A stretch of 5,433 nt of DNA from Deltaproteobacteria bacterium (GTDB lineage: Bacteria > Desulfobacterota > BSN033 > UBA1163), in assembly GCA_016875155.1 (NCBI GenBank), contig VGSD01000223.1, positions 1-5,433 on the forward strand, given 5' to 3'. Of this stretch, positions 1 to 4,812 are shown in pieces. How positions within the stretch are numbered: position 1 is the first letter of the stretch; each line of letters starts with the position of its first letter. Both the position numbers and the translations under genes were made by a program. The notes below the pieces were generated by a model. The model made no database searches. It was not told the origin of the DNA and saw nothing but the letters and a program-made list of their open reading frames with translations.

Positions 1-135
1 CGCGAATTCTTCCTCAAAAGCAGAAACCTCCTCTCCGAGGATGAACCGCCCCTTCTCAAAGACTCGCTTTGTCGCGAAGAGAATCTCGCTCTCAATTTCT
101 TTGTATTGCCTGGTCAAATCGATAAAAGGAACCAT
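1..135 (-). CDS. DegT/DnrJ/EryC1/StrS family PLP-dependent sugar aminotransferase, N-terminal part (runs off the left edge)
   Basis: Only the first 45 codons are inside the window. The ATG at 135 opens a frame beginning [15 protein letters not shown] and continuing through a [25 protein letters not shown] stretch. This is the characteristic N-terminus of the DegT/DnrJ/EryC1/StrS aminotransferases, which read roughly (V)PFxDLxRQ, then a helix, then G-x-F-I-L-G-x-E-V-x-x-F-E-x-x-F-A. Family members use pyridoxal phosphate to transfer an amino group from glutamate onto a keto group of a nucleotide-linked sugar in the cytoplasm. The PLP-binding lysine and all substrate-determining residues lie outside the window, so the exact sugar cannot be named. 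A purine-rich ribosome-binding sequence, TGAGGTGAGG at 136-145, directly precedes the ATG, and the family N-terminus starts exactly there. The gene follows the SDR epimerase by 101 bases on the same strand, and that pairing is typical of amino-sugar nucleotide synthesis. Family assignment is confident; the specific function is unknown. Confidence 0.86.
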   Translation of the reverse strand, partial: MVPFIDLTRQYKEIESEILFATKRVFEKGRFILGEEVSAFEEEFA

Positions 136-145
136 CCTCACCTCA
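136..145 (-). promoter_or_regulatory. Ribosome-binding site of the DegT-type aminotransferase
   Basis: The minus strand reads TGAGGTGAGG immediately before the ATG at 135. The GAGGT part lies four bases from the start codon, and the second GAGG abuts it. This duplicated purine block supports the chosen start. It lies just past one arm of the 147-232 inverted repeat, so folding of that repeat could affect its exposure (inference). Confidence 0.6.
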
Positions 146-146
146 A

Positions 147-232
147 ATGCGGATTTCGGATTTCGGAATTCGGAATACAAAGATTTTTAATTCGTTTTTC
201 ATATTCCGCAATCCACATTCCACATTCCGCAA
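147..232. repeat. Imperfect inverted repeat of ATTCCGNA-type words between the SDR epimerase and aminotransferase genes
   Basis: The left arm, 147-177, is made of GCGGATTTC / GGATTTC / GGAATTC / GGAAT words. The right arm, 202-232, is made of ATTCCGCA / ATCCAC / ATTCCAC / ATTCCGCA words. The reverse complement of the right arm aligns with the left arm over 31 positions without gaps at about 22 identities, so the arms can form an imperfect long stem. The 24-base spacer is AT-rich. The element fills almost all of the 101-base gap between the epimerase stop (237) and the aminotransferase start (135). Both arms are built from near-tandem 7-9 base units. I recall similar word families scattered between genes in environmental proteobacterial genomes, but copies cannot be counted from this window. 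Confidence 0.7.
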
Positions 233-236
233 TCGT

Positions 237-1235
237 TCAACTCCAATATTCCTTTTTGTACTTTCTGTAAAAATCAACCGTCTTGCGGAGTCCCTCTCCC
301 AGATTAGTCTTTGGACTCCAGCCGACCATGCGCTTAATCTTCGAAATGTCCGTGTAATAATCCCCAGGTTCAACCTCTTTTCTCTCTTTTGTAAATTCCG
401 TGAAGGCCACTTTCCCTGAGCCTGCGACCTCCACAATCTTCTTTGCCAGATCGACGAAGTTGATGGGAACGCCTGACCCGACATTAAAAACCTCTCCAAA
501 AGCTGCCGGAGAAGCAGCGACTTGAAGAAAACAATCAACGAGATCATTTACATAAAGAAAATCTCTCAAGATATGTCCATCACCGAAAACAGGAATCGGA
601 TCACCATCAATCGCTTTTCGGATAAACCAGTTGAGCACACCATACTCATCGTGAGCCATCTGATGCCGGGGTCCATAGGTATTTGTAATTCTGAGGCAGG
701 TCCCGGAGATCTTGTGGACATCGTCATAGACTAAAACCATCTTTTCCGCAGAGAGATTGGTCACTGCATAGATGCCTTTTGGATTGGTAGGATGGTCTTC
801 CCCAACAGGAAGTTTTACGCTGGCCCCGTATTCCCCTCTCGTCCCCGAGAAAATAATCTTCACCTCCCGATTATATTTTCGACAGGATTCAAGAAGCACC
901 AGCGTTCCCCGGCAGTTGATATCCAGGTCCTGAATAGGATTCCGGATGCTATCCACATGGTTTACCTGACCAGCCAGATGAAAGATGAAATCCTGATCTT
1001 TCACCAGATAGTCCATTGAATGTTCATCCCGGACGTCGCTGAAATTGACCTGGATGTGATCCATGATCTCTTTTACATTGAATAGATTCCCGCCCAACCG
1101 GGGCATCATATTGTCCACAATCGTCACCTTCGCCCCCAACTCAACGAGCCGGATGGAGAGATTCGATCCAATGAAACCTAATCCCCCTGTCACCAGCACC
1201 CTCTTTCTTTGAAAGACCTTTTCATGGAGGCCCAT
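237..1235 (-). CDS. NAD-dependent epimerase/dehydratase (extended SDR), nucleotide-sugar modifying, with altered YxxxK motif
   Basis: This is a 332-residue protein, the normal length for extended short-chain dehydrogenases acting on nucleotide sugars in the cytoplasm. Residues 11-26 hold the Rossmann NAD-binding motif (VLVTGGLGFIGSNL, GxxGxxG), D41 ends strand beta-2, and residues 86-90 (HLAGQ) follow the usual pattern. FSGTRGEYG at 129-137 matches the catalytic Ser/Thr segment, with T132 the probable residue. The tyrosine segment is GIYAVTNLSAEK: Y156 is present, but the position four residues on is N160 instead of the usual lysine. RITNTYGPR (182-190) and RDFLYVNDLVD (224-234) are family hallmarks of substrate binding. 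The start is ATG 1235, seven bases after AAAAGGAG (1243-1250), and it overlaps the GT2 stop by 14 bases, so the two are translationally coupled. The product could be a 4-epimerase, 4,6-dehydratase or related enzyme; sequence alone does not decide. An aminotransferase follows, which suggests an amino-sugar precursor. Confidence 0.93.
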   Translation of the reverse strand: MGLHEKVFQRKRVLVTGGLGFIGSNLSIRLVELGAKVTIVDNMMPRLGGNLFNVKEIMDHIQVNFSDVRDEHSMDYLVKDQDFIFHLAGQVNHVDSIRNPIQDLDINCRGTLVLLESCRKYNREVKIIFSGTRGEYGASVKLPVGEDHPTNPKGIYAVTNLSAEKMVLVYDDVHKISGTCLRITNTYGPRHQMAHDEYGVLNWFIRKAIDGDPIPVFGDGHILRDFLYVNDLVDCFLQVAASPAAFGEVFNVGSGVPINFVDLAKKIVEVAGSGKVAFTEFTKERKEVEPGDYYTDISKIKRMVGWSPKTNLGEGLRKTVDFYRKYKKEYWS

Positions 1236-2028
1236 CTTTCTTCTCCTTTTTCGAAAGTGCGGTCAATTCCCAGAACTTGGCATATTTGATAAACACATAG
1301 AACATCGTCGCCACCGCAATAATCAATCCGGGCATCCCATCCCGGAATCCGGACTTAAAAAGATATTCCTTGATAAAACGAAAGGGGGGATGGAAAAAGA
1401 GTTTGAAGAGGCTGAACTTCTCTCCGTCTTGTGCCAAGTCTTCAGCCGCAATCCTCGAATATTTATCAATCGTTTGAATCTGATCAGAGATATCCCGATA
1501 GGTATAATGGAAATACTTGTTCTTCAAAACGGAGACCTTCCCGTCTACCACCACCTTGGCATGAAGTCCTCCCTCCCATTTCCCTTTCCCCCTCCGGTAG
1601 AGTCGAATTTCACCGTCCGGATACCATCCTCCATATTGAATCCACTTTCCGAGATAGTAGGTCTGGCGATAGACGAAAAACCCATCCGTCCCTTCACCAC
1701 CATCTTTTAAACTGAGCCTGATCTCTGCAACCAATTCCGGAGGGATTTCTTCATCGGCATCGACAAACATGATCCATTCACATTGAGTCAGATCAGCCGC
1801 ATATTGATACTGATCGCGATGGCCCTGAAACTCTTTTCGATAGAGTTTGTCCGTATAGCGCTGGCAGACTTCATACGTTCCGTCCGTACTTCCGGAGTCA
1901 ACGACCACCAATTCCTCAGCCCAATGAAGGCTTTTCAGACACCGCTCAATCGTTCTGAGGTTATTAAAGGTCAGGACGTAGACAGAAACAGGAAGTTTAT
2001 CAGCCATCTTATTTGTCATAATAGACAT
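1222..2028 (-). CDS. Family 2 glycosyltransferase, WaaE/KdtX-like (LPS core)
   Basis: This is a 268-residue GT-A fold glycosyltransferase. The N-terminal nucleotide-binding region is VYVLTFNNLRTIERCLKSL (17-35), followed by a VVVDSGSTDGT block (41-51). The metal-binding DxD is D90-A91-D92 within MFVDADEEIPPEL. The downstream GGWYPDGEIRLYRRGKGKWEG stretch (133-153) and GLHAKV are typical of the WaaE/KdtX-like group, which adds a glucose-type residue to the inner-core heptose of LPS at the cytoplasmic face. The C-terminal part has an amphipathic helix with FFHPPFRFIKEY and a hydrophobic stretch (about 233-249), consistent with membrane association. ATG 2028 is preceded in frame by a stop (TGA ACT CTG GTC), so it is the longest start; ATGs at 2019 and 2007 are also possible. 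No good ribosome-binding sequence precedes any of them, and the upstream DNA is repeat. The sugar donor and acceptor are inferred from family and context. Confidence 0.93.
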   Translation of the reverse strand: MSIMTNKMADKLPVSVYVLTFNNLRTIERCLKSLHWAEELVVVDSGSTDGTYEVCQRYTDKLYRKEFQGHRDQYQYAADLTQCEWIMFVDADEEIPPELVAEIRLSLKDGGEGTDGFFVYRQTYYLGKWIQYGGWYPDGEIRLYRRGKGKWEGGLHAKVVVDGKVSVLKNKYFHYTYRDISDQIQTIDKYSRIAAEDLAQDGEKFSLFKLFFHPPFRFIKEYLFKSGFRDGMPGLIIAVATMFYVFIKYAKFWELTALSKKEKKDGPP

Positions 2029-2106
2029 GACCAGAGTTCAATCATCAATAACCAAATCCCAATAACCAAATAATAACCAAGCACCAAATTCCAATCACCA
2101 GATAAA

Positions 2107-2121
2107 AAAGTGTAACACTTT
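2107..2121. repeat. 15-base perfect palindrome AAAGTGT-A-ACACTTT
   Basis: Seven-base arms AAAGTGT (2107-2113) and ACACTTT (2115-2121) surround a single base. It sits about 80 bases upstream of the GT2 start. By size and symmetry it could be an operator for a dimeric regulator. It is equally likely to be one unit of the repeat-rich element around it, since no promoter elements were convincing here. Confidence 0.45.
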
Positions 2122-2142
2122 AGCGGTTTGAAAAAACTTTAG

Positions 2143-2212
2143 AAAATCCCTCCCAACCTCCCTTTGCCAAAGGGAGGCAAAAAGGGTTCCCCCTTTGGAA
2201 AAGGGGGATTTT
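2143..2212. repeat. Cruciform/three-way-junction inverted repeat of CCCTTTG/CAAAGGG type
   Basis: Three nested stems can be read. An outer stem pairs AAAATCCC (2143-2150) with GGGATTTT (2205-2212). Inside it, CCTCCCTTTG (2157-2166) pairs with CAAAGGGAGG (2168-2177), and TCCCCCTTT (2188-2196) pairs with AAAGGGGGA (2200-2208). The outer and second inner stems compete for 2205-2208, so alternative folds exist. The strands are strongly polarised (C/T-rich then A/G-rich). The shape is that of a widespread intergenic repeat family I recall from several bacterial phyla. If transcribed from the minus strand it could end or stabilise the WaaF-like transcript, but no clean T-run makes it a classic Rho-independent terminator. 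Confidence 0.75.
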
Positions 2213-2308
2213 ATGAAGATTCTTTTGATCCATTGACTCATAAATCTCTTCTATTCAAAAAGCTAAATTGATATAAAAAAGTATTAGTTTTGGTCATTGA
2301 GTCATTGG

Positions 2309-3397
2309 TTATTGGAATTTATTTGATGATTGGTGCTTGGTGCTTGTAATTTGAAATTGTTCCTCCAATTTCTTACTGACCACCTTTTCCACCTCATCAA
2401 CAGTAATCCCTTCCATACACCGGTGGTCAGTTGGGCAGACCCTTTTAAAACATGGACTACATGAGACTTCCTTCCTCACAACCACATGGCCATCTCCCCA
2501 GGGCCCTGTGGCAACAGGATCGGTTGATCCGAAGATGGCCACAATCGGAGTTCCAACGGCTGAAGCCACATGCATTGTTCCAGTATCATTCGTCACGAGA
2601 AGCCGGCACCGTTCCAGGAGAGCACCTAATTGCAGGAGATGGGTCTTGCCTGTGAAATCAATTCCTCCGCCACCTAAACTTTTCAAGATTCTATCAGCCA
2701 TCGAACGTTCTTCCTCTCTTCCAAAAATAAGCGCAGTTGCCTTCCATCTCTCGCAGAGCCTTCTTCCTAACTCCGCAAATCGATCGGGGTGCCAACATTT
2801 AGCCAGCCCATAGGCAGCCCCTGGATTGATGCCGATGAGAACCCTTCCATCCAGAAGGCCCCGTTCTCGAAGCTGTCCTTCAGCCCAACCCCGCTCTTCT
2901 TCCCTTAGAACGAGCCGAGGAGAAGGAATGGTTTCTAAATGCCCCAGAGATTCCACTAGCTTTCGATAATAATGGACTCGATGAATACGCAGAACTTCTT
3001 CATTCCGTCGAATTTTATGCGTGAGAAAGAGGGATCGCCCCTCATCCTGATAACCGATCCTGACCGGAATTCCAGCCAGATAGGTCTGAAAGGCCGAGCG
3101 GAAAGATCTAGGTAAAATGACAGCGAGATCGAACCTCTTCCCTCTTATTGATCGGCTGACCCGGATATCTTCCAGAAAAAATCCAACCCCGCTCTTCTTT
3201 TGAAAGGGAATGATTTCATCCACGAAGGGAGAGGTCCTCCAAAGATCAATGAGATGATTTGGAACAAGTACAGTCAGGCGAGAGTGAGGAAACAATTCTT
3301 TCACCCCCTGAACAGATGGATAGGCGAGAATCGTATCCCCCACCCAGTTCACTCCCCGTACCAGAACACGATTTACATTGGTGAAATCGGATTTCAA
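2309..3397 (-). CDS. waaF: Lipopolysaccharide heptosyltransferase II-like protein (GT9)
   Basis: This is a 362-residue GT-B fold glycosyltransferase of family 9, which transfers heptose from ADP-heptose to the LPS inner core at the cytoplasmic face of the inner membrane. The N-terminal RVLVRGVNWVGDTILAYPS (10-28) matches the WaaF signature, with D21 the expected catalytic base. NPGAAYGLAKCW (191-202) holds K200, FGREEE (225-230) the expected glutamate, and TNDTGTMHVASAVGTPIVA (269-287) the C-domain donor-binding motif with D271. Four cysteines follow (313, 316, 321, 327) in a C-x2-C-x4-C-x5-C arrangement. The start is TTG 3397: no in-frame ATG or GTG precedes the conserved N-terminus, and AAAAGGGA (3404-3411) lies six bases upstream. 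The last 13-15 residues (QITSTKHQSSNKFQ) are encoded by an interspersed repeat, so the natural C-terminus was probably shorter or different. WaaF rather than WaaC is judged from the RGVNWVGD motif. Confidence 0.94.
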   Translation of the reverse strand: MKSDFTNVNRVLVRGVNWVGDTILAYPSVQGVKELFPHSRLTVLVPNHLIDLWRTSPFVDEIIPFQKKSGVGFFLEDIRVSRSIRGKRFDLAVILPRSFRSAFQTYLAGIPVRIGYQDEGRSLFLTHKIRRNEEVLRIHRVHYYRKLVESLGHLETIPSPRLVLREEERGWAEGQLRERGLLDGRVLIGINPGAAYGLAKCWHPDRFAELGRRLCERWKATALIFGREEERSMADRILKSLGGGGIDFTGKTHLLQLGALLERCRLLVTNDTGTMHVASAVGTPIVAIFGSTDPVATGPWGDGHVVVRKEVSCSPCFKRVCPTDHRCMEGITVDEVEKVVSKKLEEQFQITSTKHQSSNKFQ

Positions 3398-3418
3398 CTT
3401 AAGTCCCTTTTCCTGCTC

Positions 3419-3451
3419 AAAAGGGGACAGACCCGAAATCTGTCCCCTTTT
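3419..3451. repeat. Perfect 13-bp hairpin AAAAGGGGACAGA/TCTGTCCCCTTTT ahead of the WaaF-like gene
   Basis: Arms 3419-3431 and 3439-3451 are exact inverted complements around a 7-base loop (CCCGAAA). The right arm plus base 3452 gives a TTTTT tail on the plus strand, and the left arm gives TTTT on the minus strand. It could therefore act as a bidirectional terminator. It sits only 21 bases upstream of the TTG start of the WaaF-like gene, so in the minus-strand transcript it is a leader hairpin directly before the ribosome-binding site. GGGGACAGA palindromes of this sort are, as I recall, repeated in many environmental proteobacterial genomes, often near REP-associated tyrosine transposases. 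No such transposase is visible here. Confidence 0.75.
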
Positions 3452-3488
3452 TAATACTCCACCTCAAAATATTCTATCTACTCTATAA

Positions 3489-3504
3489 AGTCAACCCTTT
3501 GACT
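3489..3504. repeat. Short inverted repeat AGTCAA-CCCT-TTGACT
   Basis: Six-base arms at 3489-3494 and 3499-3504 enclose a 4-base loop between the two GT9 genes. It lies between two stronger hairpins (3419-3451 and 3514-3554). On its own it is too short to carry a function, and it may be debris of the adjoining repeats. Confidence 0.3.
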
Positions 3505-3513
3505 CCCCATAAT

Positions 3514-3554
3514 AAATACTGGAACTCGCTCAGGGTTGACCCTGAGCAGTATTT
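3514..3554. repeat. Bulged hairpin with GCTCAGGGT/ACCCTGAGC core, after the WaaC-like gene
   Basis: The inner arms GCTCAGGGT (3528-3536) and ACCCTGAGC (3539-3547) are perfect complements separated by two bases. Outer arms AAATACT (3514-3520) and AGTATTT (3548-3554) are also perfect complements. The only asymmetry is a 7-base insertion, GGAACTC (3521-3527), on the left. The core resembles a common intergenic repeat in which GAACTCGCTCAGGGT is mirrored by a full right arm; here the right arm appears to have lost its matching segment. It lies about 60 bases past the WaaC-like stop. It could hinder transcription or protect the 3' end of that mRNA, but no T-run follows on the minus strand. Confidence 0.65.
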
Positions 3555-3615
3555 CCACATCCTACCTTCAAGTGCGAAATTCAGCCCTGTCGAATGGGTC
3601 AATAACAAAATATAT

Positions 3616-4716
3616 TCAAGCAGTTATAGATAATACCTCTTTTGTTGCTTTAAAAACATCTTCGACCGTGATTTCTTCAAGGCATTTCAGTTTCTTGCAG
3701 GAGCGGTCTCTGCAAGGATTGCATCCCACATTCTTAATGACCTTTTTATGAGGGCCGAAAGGCTCATTCAAAACCGGATCGGTCGGACCATAAATAGCGA
3801 CCACAGGAACACCCACCAAGGAAGCAATATGCATTGGACCTGTATCTCCCCCAATATAGAGGTCGCAATGCCGATACACCTCTCCCAATTGGGTAAGGGA
3901 AATGGTATGGGGAGCCAGTACTGAAGATTCTCTCATCCTCTTCTGAATCCTCTTGACCCAATCCAGTTCCCCCGGTCCCCAGGTGAAGAGAACCGTTGCC
4001 TTCAGTTCACGAACCAATCGGTCTGCCAATTGAGCATATTGGTCAGGGAGCCACCTTTTATAAAACGTCTTCGGACTTGTCCCTGGATGGATCGCAATCG
4101 AAGGGCTCCTGATCGGAGGAAAGAGTTGGTCAAAAAATGTTTTCACATGCTCTTGGTCTTCGGCCGGGATATAGAGCGGATAACCCTCGGGCTGCACCTC
4201 TAAACCCATTCCCTTCAGAAGGTTGAAATTCCTATCGAATCGACTAATCTTCTCTTTCGGGAGTTTCACTTTTATAGTCGAGAAGAGAAAATTTCCCTCT
4301 TTGCTCGACCTTCGATCATACCCAATCCGTTGAGGAGAACCGGAAAGAAAAGAGAGAAGGCCGCTTTTCAGGATCCCATGAAAATCGAGGACAAGATCGA
4401 ATTTCTTTCTCCGAAGAGCTTGAATGAATATCCGAACTTCTTTGATCGTCCTCCACCACCCTTTAAGAGACTTCAATCCTTCAGACCATCTCTGTCTTGG
4501 GAAGAGGACAACTTCGTCAATTTCCGGTTGGCTTTCGATAAGGGCTTTCGAGGGTTCTTCGACCAACCAGGTGATGGAGGTAGAAGGGAAATGGGTCTTG
4601 ATTGCCTTTACCGCAGGAAGCGTCCGGATCACATCTCCTACGGCGCTGAGCCTCAAAACTAAAATTTTCTTTTGATCCATTACAGAAAGATTACCCCATT
4701 CATCTTCGATTTTCAA
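3616..4716 (-). CDS. Lipopolysaccharide heptosyltransferase I-like protein (GT9)
   Basis: This is a 366-residue GT9 protein. ILVLRLSAVGDVIRTLPAVKA (18-38) is the N-domain motif, with D28 the expected catalytic base. LVLDFHGILKSGLLSFLSG (108-126) followed by RIGYDRRSSKEGN (130-142) is closest to WaaC, which adds the first heptose to Kdo. HPGTSPKTFYKRW (210-222) carries K220, TWGPGEL (245-251) E250, and GGDTGPMHIASLVGVPVVA (289-307) D291. Near the C-terminus, cysteines 332, 335, 340 and 345 form C-x2-C-x4-C-x4-C, like the neighbouring GT9 protein. Two starts compete. TTG 4716 has AAGAAGG (4723-4729) six bases upstream and is used here. ATG 4680 (354 residues, beginning MDQKKILVLRLSAVGD) fits the usual family N-terminus better but lacks a well-placed ribosome-binding sequence. 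WaaC is favoured but another GT9 specificity is possible. The gene is 94 bases downstream of the thioesterase and 218 bases upstream of the WaaF-like gene. Confidence 0.93.
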   Translation of the reverse strand: MKIEDEWGNLSVMDQKKILVLRLSAVGDVIRTLPAVKAIKTHFPSTSITWLVEEPSKALIESQPEIDEVVLFPRQRWSEGLKSLKGWWRTIKEVRIFIQALRRKKFDLVLDFHGILKSGLLSFLSGSPQRIGYDRRSSKEGNFLFSTIKVKLPKEKISRFDRNFNLLKGMGLEVQPEGYPLYIPAEDQEHVKTFFDQLFPPIRSPSIAIHPGTSPKTFYKRWLPDQYAQLADRLVRELKATVLFTWGPGELDWVKRIQKRMRESSVLAPHTISLTQLGEVYRHCDLYIGGDTGPMHIASLVGVPVVAIYGPTDPVLNEPFGPHKKVIKNVGCNPCRDRSCKKLKCLEEITVEDVFKATKEVLSITA

Positions 4717-4743
4717 GAATGACCTTCTTTCGGAGATGGTGTC

Positions 4744-4749
4744 ATCATA
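4744..4749 (-). promoter_or_regulatory. Possible -10 box (TATGAT) for the WaaC-like gene
   Basis: The minus strand reads CGTATGATGA, whose TATGAT differs from TATAAT at one position. It lies 27 bases before the TTG at 4716, which would give a short leader containing the AAGAAGG ribosome-binding sequence. No good -35 box is visible at 16-18 bases (the region is TCCTTTTAAAA-like), so this is weak and rests on one hexamer. Confidence 0.22.
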
Positions 4750-4795
4750 CGAGAAAACCTGTTTTTAAAAGGAGGGAAAGGATTAGGAAAATTAA

Positions 4796-4812
4796 AAATC
4801 TTTTTTAGATTT
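4796..4812 (-). terminator. Weak AT-rich hairpin at the end of the thioesterase gene
   Basis: Arms AAATCT (4796-4801) and AGATTT (4807-4812) surround five bases and overlap the thioesterase stop codon. On the minus strand the hairpin is followed by TTAATTTT. The 6-bp stem has a single G-C pair, so it would be a poor terminator; transcription may well continue into the WaaC-like gene. Confidence 0.25.

Larger units (their letters stand above)
2039..2332. repeat. AC-rich words in inverted orientation bounding the WaaF-like/GT2 intergenic region
   Basis: The stretch 2039-2100 on the plus strand is built of words such as CAATCATCAA, CCAATAACCAA and AAGCACCAA. The same words occur on the minus strand at about 2305-2350. 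Aligned end to end, plus-strand 2039-2069 and minus-strand 2332-2305 share CAATCATCAA followed, after a short variable section, by TTCCAATAACCAA/TCCCAATAACCAA. They therefore behave like imperfect terminal inverted repeats about 290 bases apart. The interior holds a 15-base palindrome and a cruciform. The right-hand copy runs into the end of the WaaF-like gene and supplies its stop codon (2309-2311). The left-hand copy reaches nearly to the GT2 start codon. The region has no plausible gene. It may be a small non-autonomous mobile element or only accumulated repeat words. Confidence 0.6.

Noticed and set aside
147..419. 90-codon plus-strand frame starting in the 147-232 repeat
   Set aside because: It consists of repeat plus the antisense of the SDR gene, with no ribosome-binding sequence or recognisable motif.
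143..547. 134-codon minus-strand frame overlapping the 3' end of the SDR gene
   Set aside because: It lies in another frame of the well-supported SDR gene, and its C-terminal half is translated ATTCCGNA repeat. No family resemblance.
1390..1715. Overlapping plus-strand frames of 106 and 94 codons
   Set aside because: Both are antisense to the GT2 gene, whose motifs are unambiguous; composition is that of a shadow frame.
2039..2100. Short spaced repeats considered as a CRISPR array
   Set aside because: The words are 9-12 bases with no constant repeat length and no unique spacers of uniform size; no cas gene is present.
2107..2121. Palindrome considered as a confirmed operator for the GT2 gene
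   Set aside because: No promoter pair could be seen around it and it lies within a repeat-rich element, so it is listed only as a repeat.
2452..2813. Two plus-strand frames inside the WaaF-like gene
   Set aside because: They are antisense shadows of conserved GT9 motifs, with no independent evidence.
4330..4675. Two plus-strand frames opposite the N-terminal part of the WaaC-like gene
   Set aside because: They are antisense to the conserved GT9 N-domain and show no family motif.
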